Of a stretch of DNA of 31,932 nt, positions 1 to 7,775 are shown piece after piece; the first letter of the stretch is position 1; every line of letters begins with the position of its first letter. The position numbers and the translations under genes are program-made. This stretch comes from SBBG01 sp033717875 (GTDB taxonomy: Bacteria > Pseudomonadota > Gammaproteobacteria > Ga0077554 > Ga007554). A model generated the notes under the pieces. That model worked only from the letters and a program-made list of their open reading frames with translations, searched no databases and was not told where the DNA came from. The stretch spans positions 1 to 31,932 of the forward strand of contig JADDKJ010000038.1 in NCBI GenBank assembly GCA_033717875.1, written 5' to 3'.

Positions 1-86
1 GCGTGAGGTAGCCATCGGTAAAGCATGCCAGTTTTACAGCCCGCTTCAAACTGCTGAATACCGCAATCGTCGTAGCTTTCCGTCAT
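1..86 (-). CDS. Possible N-terminus of a divergent gene, cut by the window edge
   Basis: An ATG on the minus strand (86-84) opens a frame without stops to the window edge, 28 codons (MTESYDDCGIQQFEAGCKTG...). A GGGG-rich stretch lies a few bases upstream of the ATG and could serve as a ribosome binding site. I do not recognise the protein from so short a piece. The case for a gene rests on the open frame, the possible ribosome binding site, and the promoter geometry: a perfect FNR box at 162-175 would sit about 40 bases upstream of a transcription start near 128 on this strand. Confidence 0.3.
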   Translation of the reverse strand, partial: MTESYDDCGIQQFEAGCKTGMLYRWLPH

Positions 87-161
87 GCTATGCCCCAATT
101 TTTACCCACACGACTTCCTGAAGAGCCTTTACATTTGATAAGATATGATGCCCCTTTTGCT

Positions 162-175
162 TTGATCCAGATCAA
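162..175. promoter_or_regulatory. Perfect FNR/ANR-type operator
   Basis: TTGATCCAGATCAA matches the FNR consensus TTGAT-N4-ATCAA with no mismatch. Its centre (168.5) lies about 17 bases upstream of the arsC ATG, overlapping where the ribosome binding site should be and lying downstream of a TATGAT -10-like hexamer (144-149). On the plus strand this position suits repression. On the minus strand a TATCAA hexamer (140-135) implies a start near 128, which puts the box near -41, the class II activation position. An fnr gene with the matching recognition residues is at 30854-31588. Confidence 0.7.
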
Positions 176-185
176 ACTTATTGCG

Positions 186-596
186 ATGAATACTCCCAAA
201 ACCGTCCTGATTCTATGCACCGGCAATTCCTGCCGCAGCCAAATGGCCGAGGCCATGATCAATCATCAACTCGGTCCATATATCCGCGCCATCTCGGCTG
301 GAACGAATCCTGGCCCGAAAGTCGCCGACGGCGCCATCGCCGCGCTGCGTCGGCTCGGCATCGACACCGCAGGATTGCACCCGAAGCCAGTCGAAGCCGT
401 CATGGACGAAGCCATCGACCTGGTGGTCACGGTGTGCGACAACGCCAGGGAAACCTGCCCGGTCTTCCCCAAGCCCATCCCGGCCATCCACATGCCGTTT
501 CACGACCCGCACGGCGAACCCCTGGAAAGTTTTATCCAGGTCCGCGATCAAATCCGCAGCCAATTGTTGCCGGAAGTGAAGCGTCGTCTGTGCTGA
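186..596 (+). CDS. arsC: Arsenate reductase, thioredoxin-coupled (LMW-phosphatase fold)
   Basis: 136 residues. This cytosolic enzyme reduces arsenate to arsenite for export. The P-loop C-x5-R is CTGNSCR (Cys11 to Arg17), followed by Ser18. The resolving pair is CDNARETC (Cys84 and Cys91, C-x6-C), the pattern of thioredoxin-coupled ArsC rather than the glutaredoxin-dependent family. The catalytic Asp-Pro is in HMPFHDP (Asp107). I chose ATG 186 because the homologous core begins at KTVLILC; a longer frame from 90 adds unrelated sequence and spans the FNR box. No clear Shine-Dalgarno precedes it. It overlaps arsB by seven bases, so the two are probably translated together. No arsR is visible in the window. 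Confidence 0.9.
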   Translation: MNTPKTVLILCTGNSCRSQMAEAMINHQLGPYIRAISAGTNPGPKVADGAIAALRRLGIDTAGLHPKPVEAVMDEAIDLVVTVCDNARETCPVFPKPIPAIHMPFHDPHGEPLESFIQVRDQIRSQLLPEVKRRLC

Positions 597-1909
597 CGGC
601 GACACTGATTTTCATCGTCACGCTGACGCTGGTCATCTGGCGACCGAAAAATCTCGGCATCGGCTGGAGCGCGCTGGGCGGTGCGCTGGCGGCGCTTATA
701 AGCGGCGTCATTTCGCTGTCGGATGTGCCAATAGTTTGGGATATCGTCTGGGACGCCACCTTCACCCTCATCGCGCTGATCCTGATCTCCCTCGTTCTGG
801 ACGCCGCGGGTTTCTTCGAATGGGCGGCCTTGCATGTGGCGCGCCGGGGCAATGGCCAGGGGCACTGGCTGTTTCTGCTGATCGTGCTGCTGGGCGCCGT
901 GGTGGCGGCGCTGTTCGCCAACGACGGCGCGGTGCTGATCCTCACGCCACTTGTGTTCGAAATGCTGCGCGCCTTGCGCTTCACACCCGCCGCCACGCTG
1001 GCCTTCATCATGGCCACGGGCTTCGTCTCGGACACCACCAGCCTGCCCTTGATGATTTCCAATCTGGTCAACATCATCACCGCAAATTACTTCGATATCT
1101 CCTTCGCCGACTACGCGACGGTGATGCTGCCGGTCAACTTCGTTTCGCTGCTGGCGACACTGCTGGTGCTGTGGCTGTTTTTCCGCAAGGATGTGCCGCT
1201 GCGCTTCGATGTCTCGATGTTGAGTGAACCGGCAAAGGCGATCCGCGATCCCTTCGTATTTCATACCGGCTGGGTGGTGCTACCGCTGGTGCTGACGGGC
1301 TATTTCTTCGCCTATCCTCTCGGCCTGCCTGTGTCTGCGATCGCCGGATCAGGCGCGCTGATCCTGCTGCTGGCGGCGTCGCGGGAGCATTTCCTGGCGC
1401 AGCAGCCGCGCGCCGTCATCCCCGTCCTCACCCTGCTGCGCGAGGCGCCCTGGCAAGTGGTGGTGTTCTCGCTGGGCATGTATCTGGTGGTGTTCGGCCT
1501 GCGCAACCAGGGCCTGACGAGCGACCTGAGCCGCGCCCTGGAATGGCTGAACGGTCAGGGCGTGTGGCTTGCCACGCTCGGGTCGGGATTTTTGTTCGCC
1601 TCGCTATCGGCGATCATGAACAATCTGCCGGCGGTGCTGATCGGCAACCTTGCCATCGACGACGCACGGCTCACGTCGTTGGTGCGAGAGGCAATGATCT
1701 ACGCCAACATCATCGGTTGCGACCTGGGACCGAAGATGACGCCCATCGGCAGCCTGGCGACATTGCTGTGGCTGCATGTGCTGGCACAGCGTGGCATGAA
1801 GATCGGCTGGGGTTATTATTTCCGTATCGGCATCGTATTGACCGTGCCGGTGCTTACGATAACCCTGTCAGGACTGGCGGGGTGGCTTTGGCTGTTGCGA
1901 GGCAACTAA
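590..1909 (+). CDS. arsB: Arsenite efflux permease ArsB
   Basis: 439 residues starting at GTG 590, inside the end of arsC. ArsB is an inner-membrane arsenite/antimonite antiporter with 10-12 helices. Characteristic stretches are IWRPKNLGIGWSALGG near the N-terminus, LDAAGFFEWAALHVARRGNG, AALFANDGAVLILTPLV, ATGFVSDTTSLPLMISNLVN and, near the C-terminus, YANIIGCDLGPKMTPIGSLA. These match the E. coli ArsB type closely in order and length (about 430 residues), and exclude the unrelated Acr3 family. A longer open frame begins at 215, but its first part is arsC read in another frame. No arsA or arsD follows, so export is likely driven by the proton gradient alone. Confidence 0.93.
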   Translation: MLTATLIFIVTLTLVIWRPKNLGIGWSALGGALAALISGVISLSDVPIVWDIVWDATFTLIALILISLVLDAAGFFEWAALHVARRGNGQGHWLFLLIVLLGAVVAALFANDGAVLILTPLVFEMLRALRFTPAATLAFIMATGFVSDTTSLPLMISNLVNIITANYFDISFADYATVMLPVNFVSLLATLLVLWLFFRKDVPLRFDVSMLSEPAKAIRDPFVFHTGWVVLPLVLTGYFFAYPLGLPVSAIAGSGALILLLAASREHFLAQQPRAVIPVLTLLREAPWQVVVFSLGMYLVVFGLRNQGLTSDLSRALEWLNGQGVWLATLGSGFLFASLSAIMNNLPAVLIGNLAIDDARLTSLVREAMIYANIIGCDLGPKMTPIGSLATLLWLHVLAQRGMKIGWGYYFRIGIVLTVPVLTITLSGLAGWLWLLRGN

Positions 1910-2003
1910 CCGGAATGTTTACCCTGGACGATATGCTGATTTACCCCCATTTTAACCATATATATGCTATCCCGCGCCGCTGCTGCGTAGAGCCGCCCTT
2001 ACG

Positions 2004-3830
2004 TCAATCCGCCTCCCGCTCCACCGAGCAGCACAGCGGGCCACTCGCAGATTCTTCTGCCTGCAACACCGAACCCGTCACGGGATTGGGGCGAAAGGTG
2101 GTGCAGCCTTTCAACCCTTTGTCGTAGGCAAGCTCGTAGATGTTGCGGAAGGCGGCGAAGTCGTAATCTTCGGGGATATTGATGGTCTTGGAGATGGCGT
2201 TGTCCACATAGGGCTGCAAGGCGGCCTGCATGTCGAGATGCGCTTGAGGAGAAATGCTGCGCGCGTCGATGAATTGCGGCGGCAGGGGGGCGTCGTTGCC
2301 ATGCAGGGTGCGCCACAAACGCAACGCATAGTCGGTGAGGTGATATTCGGTATGCGAACCGTCCAGCTCCAGCACCCGCCGTTTATAGTGAAAATCGAAC
2401 ACAGGTTCGAGACCGCTGGAGACATTGTCGGCCAGCAGGCTGATGGTGCCTGTGGGTGCGATGGCCATCAGATGGCTGTTGCGGATGCCATGGGTGGCGA
2501 TGCCTTGCCGGATATCCTCCGGCAAGGCGCGCACGAATTCGCCCTGCAAATACTTTTCCTTGTCGAAGAAAGGAAAAGCACCCTTCTCCTTCGCCAGCTC
2601 GATGGAGACACGGTAAGCGGTGTGACAAATACTGCGCATCACCAATGCCGCCAGATGATGCGCCTCCTCGCCGCCATACGTCACACCCAGCATGATCAAC
2701 GCATCGGCCAGCCCGGTAATGCCTAGACCGATGCGGCGCGAACCGTGCGCCTGCTGTTGCTGCCGCGGCAGAGGAAAATGCGACACATCGATCACATTGT
2801 CCAGCATGCGCGTGGCAATCGCGGCGGTCGCCTGGATGCCCCGCATATCGAGGCGCGCATTCGCGGAAAATGGCTCCTGCACAAAGCGCGTCAGGTTGAT
2901 CGAACCCAGATCACAGGCGCCATACGCAGGCAAAGGAATCTCGCCGCAGGGATTGCTGGCGCTGATGTGCTCGCGGTACCACTGATTATTCAGGCGATTG
3001 ATACGGTCGATGAACAGCACGCCCGGTTCGGCGACGTCGTAGGTGGCGCGCATCAGCTTGTCCCATAGCGCCCGGGCGGACACGCGGCGCACCACACGAC
3101 ACGGCACGGGATCGGGCCGGCCCGACCATGGGCGATACACGATCTCGTCCACCGATGTCTCCCCGGATTCGCGGACGGGAAACACCAGCGCCCATGGCTC
3201 GTCGCGCCGCACCGCCTCCATGAAGGCGTCGCTCACCAGCACCGAGAGATTGAAACGGCGCAGCCGCTGCCTGTCGCGCTTGACCTCGATGAATTCTTCG
3301 ATATCGGGATGATCGCAACGCAGCGTCCCCATCATCGCCCCACGCCGCGCGCCGGTGGAGAGGATGGTGGCGCACATGCTGTCCCAGATCTGCATGAACG
3401 ACAACGGCCCCGATGCGACCGTCCCAACGCTGCGCGCCGCCGTACCCTTGGGGCGCAACGTGGAAAAATCGTAACCCACACCGCCGCCTTGCTGCATCGT
3501 CAATGCGCCTTCCTTGAGCGCATCGAAGATGCCGTCCATGGAATCCTCGATGACGCCCATGACAAAGCAGTTGAACAGCGTCACGCGATGCCCGGTGCCC
3601 GCTCCCGCCTGAATGCGCCCCCCAGGCAGGAATTTGAATCCCTCCAGCACGTCGAAAAACTGCTGCTCCCGCTGTGACTGCGCCTGCGTTTCCAGACTTG
3701 CCAAGGCATGCGCGATGCGACGCCACGTGTCGGCGATCGTCTGGTCAAGGACGACATCGCCTTGCCGGTAGCGGTATTTGGTATCCCAGATATGACGCCC
3801 GATGGCGGTGGTGAAATAATCGCGGGTCAT
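2004..3830 (-). CDS. nrdJ: Adenosylcobalamin-dependent (class II) ribonucleotide reductase
   Basis: 608 residues. The enzyme reduces ribonucleotides to deoxyribonucleotides using a cobalamin-generated thiyl radical, so it needs neither oxygen nor a separate radical subunit. The active-site loop is SNPCGEIPL (Asn293, Cys295, Glu297). The likely redox pair is Cys88 (LFNC) and Cys306 (GACDLGS). MQQGGGVGYDFSTLRPKG and APTGTISLLADNVSSGLEPVF are typical of the class II family. The C-terminus carries an adjacent Cys-Cys (PLCCSVEREAD) suited to passing electrons from thioredoxin. No ATP-cone domain is visible at the N-terminus. It is convergent with arsB and 63 bases downstream of the transglutaminase gene. 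No NrdR-box pair was seen upstream. Confidence 0.9.
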   Translation of the reverse strand: MTRDYFTTAIGRHIWDTKYRYRQGDVVLDQTIADTWRRIAHALASLETQAQSQREQQFFDVLEGFKFLPGGRIQAGAGTGHRVTLFNCFVMGVIEDSMDGIFDALKEGALTMQQGGGVGYDFSTLRPKGTAARSVGTVASGPLSFMQIWDSMCATILSTGARRGAMMGTLRCDHPDIEEFIEVKRDRQRLRRFNLSVLVSDAFMEAVRRDEPWALVFPVRESGETSVDEIVYRPWSGRPDPVPCRVVRRVSARALWDKLMRATYDVAEPGVLFIDRINRLNNQWYREHISASNPCGEIPLPAYGACDLGSINLTRFVQEPFSANARLDMRGIQATAAIATRMLDNVIDVSHFPLPRQQQQAHGSRRIGLGITGLADALIMLGVTYGGEEAHHLAALVMRSICHTAYRVSIELAKEKGAFPFFDKEKYLQGEFVRALPEDIRQGIATHGIRNSHLMAIAPTGTISLLADNVSSGLEPVFDFHYKRRVLELDGSHTEYHLTDYALRLWRTLHGNDAPLPPQFIDARSISPQAHLDMQAALQPYVDNAISKTINIPEDYDFAAFRNIYELAYDKGLKGCTTFRPNPVTGSVLQAEESASGPLCCSVEREAD

Positions 3831-3864
3831 GGCATTCGAAACACTCTTCGTTGAAGACAGTGTT

Positions 3865-3884
3865 GATAACGCGCGCCTGTTATC
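3865..3884. promoter_or_regulatory. Inverted repeat upstream of nrdJ
   Basis: GATAAC-N8-GTTATC, extended outward to near-complementary eight-base arms with one mismatch, about 35 bases upstream of the nrdJ ATG and about 10 bases past the stop of the preceding gene. It could be an operator or a small processing hairpin. It does not resemble the NrdR box, and no T-run follows, so a terminator is unlikely. The regulator is unknown. Confidence 0.3.
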
Positions 3885-3893
3885 GAGTTTACC

Positions 3894-4496
3894 TCATTCC
3901 CTCGCGCGAGGCGTTGTAGTCTTTATCACCTCGATATCCGGCAAATTCCCGGCAACCTGCTCCACCGTTTCATTTTCCGTCAAAGCCTCGATGATGCAAG
4001 GTAACGGCTCATGCCAGATTTCGGAAAAATCCCTCTCGTGTTCGTCCATAACCGCGAAGGCAAGCCTCTCCAGCGGGGGACAGAACTCCGCCGCCACGCC
4101 AGGCTTGTTGCCTCTGGCATCGATCCGATACCAGCCATACTGTCGCAGATAAACCGCGTTCAAACCGTGAAGGCAATAGGGTGGACCACCGGCGCCTGCG
4201 CTGAGCCGCTGGTAGCACAGTCCAGAGGGGATGCCATTCGCCCTCAACAGCGCCGCCAGCAGATGGCTCTTGGCATAGCAATAGCCCGTGCCGTGCAGCA
4301 GCACGTCAGAAGCCTTACAGGTTACGGGATTTTTCCGATGGTCCCAGCTATGCTGGATAGAATCACGAACAAATTCGAAACAACGTCGCGCGATGGTCTC
4401 GTCCGAGGACAACCCTGCGGAGAGCGCCCGCGCCTTTTCCCTTACGGCGGCGTGCTCCCAATCGATGTATTGACTGTTTTCAAGATATTTCTTCAT
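3894..4496 (-). CDS. Transglutaminase-like cysteine peptidase-fold protein
   Basis: 200 residues with no signal peptide or membrane segment, so probably cytosolic. The transglutaminase-core triad is visible: Cys73 in GTGYCYAKS, His110 in YCLHGLNAVY, and Asp126 in RIDARGN. The layout matches the transglutaminase-like superfamily, whose bacterial members are often peptidases or of unknown activity; the substrate cannot be inferred. It lies upstream of nrdJ in the same direction with a 63-base gap, and downstream of nuoN. The ATG at 4496 has only a weak GGCGG-like ribosome binding site. Confidence 0.75.
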   Translation of the reverse strand: MKKYLENSQYIDWEHAAVREKARALSAGLSSDETIARRCFEFVRDSIQHSWDHRKNPVTCKASDVLLHGTGYCYAKSHLLAALLRANGIPSGLCYQRLSAGAGGPPYCLHGLNAVYLRQYGWYRIDARGNKPGVAAEFCPPLERLAFAVMDEHERDFSEIWHEPLPCIIEALTENETVEQVAGNLPDIEVIKTTTPRARE

Positions 4497-4562
4497 CGCA
4501 AACCGCCCGGGCAGTGGGCATTGGCGGGAATCATAGTCTACCCCCCATGCGGCCGCTCAAGT

Positions 4563-4589
4563 CACGGAAGGCCGATGCCGCCTTCCGTG
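4563..4589 (-). terminator. Hairpin after nuoN, probable operon end
   Basis: Perfect ten-base stem CACGGAAGGC / GCCTTCCGTG with a seven-base loop, starting seven bases after the nuoN stop. It lacks a T-run on the minus strand, so it is not a textbook intrinsic terminator. It may instead be a 3'-end stabilising hairpin or act with Rho. Confidence 0.45.
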
Positions 4590-4595
4590 GTCAGG

Positions 4596-6044
4596 TCACT
4601 TCAGCGCCGCGGCGCAGAGGGCGGTCAGGGCGCTCGGGTACACACCCAGGGCGAAAATGGCGAGACCGTTGGCGCTCATGGCGACACGCATATCGAAGCT
4701 GGGGGTGAGAGGAGCGGTGTCTTCGGCCTTGTCGAAATACATCACCTTGACGATGCGCAGGTAGTAGTAGGCGCCGATGACGGAGAAAATCACCGCCACC
4801 ACGGCAAGCCAGGTCATATCGGCACGAATCACCGCCTGCAGCACGGCGAGCTTGGCCCAGAAACCGATGGACACCGGGATCCCGGCCATGGAAATCATGA
4901 GGATCAACATGATGAAGGCGAACCATGGGCTGCGGTCATTCAGACCCTTGAAGTCGTCGATGCGGTCGGCCTCGAATCCGGCGCGGCTGAGCAACATAAT
5001 CATGCCGAAGCCACCCAGCCCCATGATGGCATAGACGATGATGTAGAACATCGCCGATGAATAGCCATTCGCGGTTCCGGTCAGGACACCGAGCAGCAGG
5101 AAACCGACATGGGCGATGGTGGAGTAGGCGAGCATGCGCTTGATGTTGCCCTGGGCGATGGCGATGATATTACCCACCGCCATCGAGGCGATGGCGAGCA
5201 GGATCAGCATGTCCTGCCACTGCACATGCAAGCTGCCCAGACCCTCCACCAGCACGCGCATGAGCATGGCGAACGCGGCGATCTTCGGCGCGGTGCCGAT
5301 ATAGAGCGTGACGCTGGTCGGCGCACCGTGATAGACATCGGGCACCCACATGTGGAACGGCACGGCGCCGAGCTTGAATGCCAGACCGACAACCACGAAC
5401 ACCACGCCGAAGGCGAGCACGACATTATTATCGGCCGGGAGCTGCTTGAGATGCGCGCCGACTTCGGCGATATCAAGACTGCCGGTAACGCCATAGAACA
5501 TCGACAACCCATAGAGCAGCATGCCGGAAGCCAGCGACCCCAGCACGAAATATTTCATCGCCGCTTCTGTGGCGGTGATCGAATCGCGTTGCAGTGCGAC
5601 CATCGCGTACAGCGACAGGGACAGCAGCTCAAGCCCCAGATAGATGGTGAGGAAGCTGTGCGCGGAGACCATCACCATCATGCCCAGCACACCGAACAGG
5701 CCGAGCACGAAATATTCGCCGGTGAAAAGCTGGCGCACACGCAGGTATTCGCGCGAATAAAGAAACACCACCGCCGTGACGAGGTAGATGAATACCTTCA
5801 ACACATCGCCCATGGTGTCGGAGATGAAGCTGCCGCCGAAGGTCAGTTGCGGCTCGCCGCTGTGCAGACCGACCGTCAGGATCGCGGCGCCGACGAGTGT
5901 GGCTTGCGACATCAGATAGGTGAGCACACGATTGCGATCGCTCAAAAACAGGTCGATCAGCAAAATGGTGCAGGCCATGCCCAGCACGAAGATCTCCGGC
6001 AGGGCCAGCGCAAAATTGGGCATTTCAAAAGTCATGCTAGACAT
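4596..6044 (-). CDS. nuoN: NADH-quinone oxidoreductase subunit N
   Basis: About 482 residues from the ATG at 6044; a second ATG at 6035 (MTFEMPNFALALPEIF) is equally plausible, and neither has a strong ribosome binding site. NuoN is one of the three antiporter-like membrane subunits of complex I that pump protons. It is a multi-helix protein with the conserved lysine-bearing helices, for example VGLAFKLGAVPFHMWVPDVYHGAPT, and an internal GNIKRMLAYSTIAHVGFLLLG. It is the last gene of the operon and is separated from nuoM by a 143-bp palindromic element, so its expression may differ from that of the upstream genes. Confidence 0.95.
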   Translation of the reverse strand: MSSMTFEMPNFALALPEIFVLGMACTILLIDLFLSDRNRVLTYLMSQATLVGAAILTVGLHSGEPQLTFGGSFISDTMGDVLKVFIYLVTAVVFLYSREYLRVRQLFTGEYFVLGLFGVLGMMVMVSAHSFLTIYLGLELLSLSLYAMVALQRDSITATEAAMKYFVLGSLASGMLLYGLSMFYGVTGSLDIAEVGAHLKQLPADNNVVLAFGVVFVVVGLAFKLGAVPFHMWVPDVYHGAPTSVTLYIGTAPKIAAFAMLMRVLVEGLGSLHVQWQDMLILLAIASMAVGNIIAIAQGNIKRMLAYSTIAHVGFLLLGVLTGTANGYSSAMFYIIVYAIMGLGGFGMIMLLSRAGFEADRIDDFKGLNDRSPWFAFIMLILMISMAGIPVSIGFWAKLAVLQAVIRADMTWLAVVAVIFSVIGAYYYLRIVKVMYFDKAEDTAPLTPSFDMRVAMSANGLAIFALGVYPSALTALCAAALK

Positions 6045-6086
6045 CAATCTTTAATTCCGAGCGTTGTTGTCGTGTCAATCGGTATA

Positions 6087-6229
6087 AGAACCTGTTTACG
6101 ATCTCGATCAAGGGATGCAGCGCAAGGCGAAAATGGCCGAAAAAGCGGAGCATACACGAAGTATGTGAGCATTTTGAGGACATTTTCAACGCGGCGATGC
6201 ACCCTTCAGCGAGATCGTAACCAGGTTCT
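6087..6229. repeat. Long palindromic element between nuoM and nuoN
   Basis: Terminal arms of 20 bases (6087-6106 and 6210-6229) are complementary with one mismatch. Inside are a second, imperfect stem (GCGAAAATG region with CATTTTC) and a central hairpin CATAC-ACGAA-GTATG (6151-6165). The outer end overlaps the nuoM stop: the TAG occupies 6230-6228. The design (outer arms, inner arms, small central hairpin, GAGGACA motif beside an inner arm) recalls the 20917 and 29249 elements, but there is little other sequence identity. Confidence 0.8.
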
Positions 6230-7751
6230 AAGGAATCACGGGAATCTTCGAGCTTACCGCCTGCTCCAGCAGGTGGCCGACCGAGGCGTGCATCACATCC
6301 ACCAGCGGCGCGGGATACACACCCAGCAGCAGCACCAACACCGCCAGCGATCCCAACACCAGCGCCTCGCGGCCGTTCAGATCCTGCAAGGTGGCGACGT
6401 TCGCATTGCCCACCGGGCCAAAAATGACGCGCTTGACCATCCACAGGGTATAGGCCGCCCCCAACACCAACGTGGTGCTGGCGAGCAGCGCGATCCAGAA
6501 ATTGGCCTTGAACGCCGAGAGTATCACCATGAACTCGCCGACGAAGCCCGAGGTGCCCGGCAGACCGGCATTGGCCATCGCAAACAACACCATCAGCGTG
6601 GCGAACACCGGCATGGTGTTGGCGACACCGCCGTAATCGCTGATGTTGCGGCTGTGCAGGCGGTCATACATCACGCCCACGCACAGGAACAACGCGCCGG
6701 AGACGAAGCCGTGTGAGATCATCTGCACCAGCGCTCCTTCCATGCCGAGCGCGGCGCCGGAGACGGTCTGGGTGTTGTCGTAGATGCTGTAGACGAGGAA
6801 AAAGCCCAGAGTGACGAAACCCATGTGCGAAATCGACGAATAGGCGATCAGCTTTTTCATGTCTTCCTGCACCAGCGCCACCAGCGCGATGTAGATCACC
6901 GCGATCAGCGACATGGTGATGATCAGCCAATCCAGCTCATGGCTGGCGTCGGGCGCGATCGGCAGGATGAAGCGCACAAAGCCGTAGGCGCCGAGCTTGA
7001 GCATGATGGCGGCCAGGATCACCGAGCCGCCGGTCGGGGCTTCGACGTGCGCGTCCGGCAACCAGGTGTGCACCGGCCACATCGGCACCTTGACGGCGAA
7101 GGCGATGAGAAAGGCGAAGAACAGCAGCACCTGCGCGGTCAGACCGATGCGCAAGTCGTGGAAGTCGAGAATCGAGAAGCTGTCCGACTGGAAATACAGA
7201 TACAGCACGGCGACCAACAGCAGCACCGAGCCCAGAAAGGTATAGAGAAAGAACTTGATGGCGGAATAGACACGCCGCACCCCGCCCCAGATGCCGATGA
7301 TAAGGAACATCGGTATCAGCATGAATTCCCAGAACACGTAGAACAGCACCGCATCGAGCGCGCAAAACACGCCGACCATCAGCCCTTCCATGATCAGGAA
7401 GGCCGCCATGTACTGCGCCACACGGTACTGGATGACTTCCCAGCCCGCGATGACCACCAGCACGGTGGTAAAGGTGGTCAGCAGGATCAGCGGCATGGAA
7501 ATGCCGTCGATGCCGAGATGGTAGTTGATATTGAAAGTCGGCACCCAGGCCGCCTCTTCAACGAACTGCATCTGATAGGTGCCGGTATCGAAGCCGGTAT
7601 ACAGCGGCACGGACACCACGAAGGCCATCACCGAGAAAATCAGCGACAACCAGCGCACCAATCCATCGTTCTTGCCGGCGGCAAGCACCACCAACCCACC
7701 GATGATCGGCAGCCAGATAACCAGACTCAGAAGCGGAAAATCGGAAGACAT
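6228..7751 (-). CDS. nuoM: NADH-quinone oxidoreductase subunit M
   Basis: 507 residues, an antiporter-like proton-pumping membrane subunit of complex I with about 14 helices. The essential glutamate region is FYVFWEFMLIPMFLIIGIWGG, and the lysine-bearing channel helices include AFAVKVPMWPVHTWLPDAHVEAPT and KKLIAYSSISHMGFVTLG. Length matches the family. The stop codon TAG lies at the edge of the palindromic element that separates it from nuoN. It starts 24 bases after the nuoL stop. Confidence 0.97.
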   Translation of the reverse strand: MSSDFPLLSLVIWLPIIGGLVVLAAGKNDGLVRWLSLIFSVMAFVVSVPLYTGFDTGTYQMQFVEEAAWVPTFNINYHLGIDGISMPLILLTTFTTVLVVIAGWEVIQYRVAQYMAAFLIMEGLMVGVFCALDAVLFYVFWEFMLIPMFLIIGIWGGVRRVYSAIKFFLYTFLGSVLLLVAVLYLYFQSDSFSILDFHDLRIGLTAQVLLFFAFLIAFAVKVPMWPVHTWLPDAHVEAPTGGSVILAAIMLKLGAYGFVRFILPIAPDASHELDWLIITMSLIAVIYIALVALVQEDMKKLIAYSSISHMGFVTLGFFLVYSIYDNTQTVSGAALGMEGALVQMISHGFVSGALFLCVGVMYDRLHSRNISDYGGVANTMPVFATLMVLFAMANAGLPGTSGFVGEFMVILSAFKANFWIALLASTTLVLGAAYTLWMVKRVIFGPVGNANVATLQDLNGREALVLGSLAVLVLLLGVYPAPLVDVMHASVGHLLEQAVSSKIPVIP

Positions 7752-7775
7752 TCAAAACTATCCTGTTTGTTATTC

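Noticed and set aside
1910..2003. Possible terminator between the convergent arsB and nrdJ ends
   Set aside because: No stem longer than a few bases with a T-run could be found.
4497..4595. Search for rimP or nusA after the tRNA-Leu/nuo block
   Set aside because: That neighbourhood follows secG and tRNA-Leu in some gammaproteobacteria, but neither gene is in this window.
5109..6716. A 535-codon open frame on the plus strand, opposite nuoN and nuoM
   Set aside because: It is rich in His, Gln, Arg and Asp, as expected from the complement of GC-rich membrane-protein codons, and crosses a palindromic element. The nuo genes on the other strand are certain.
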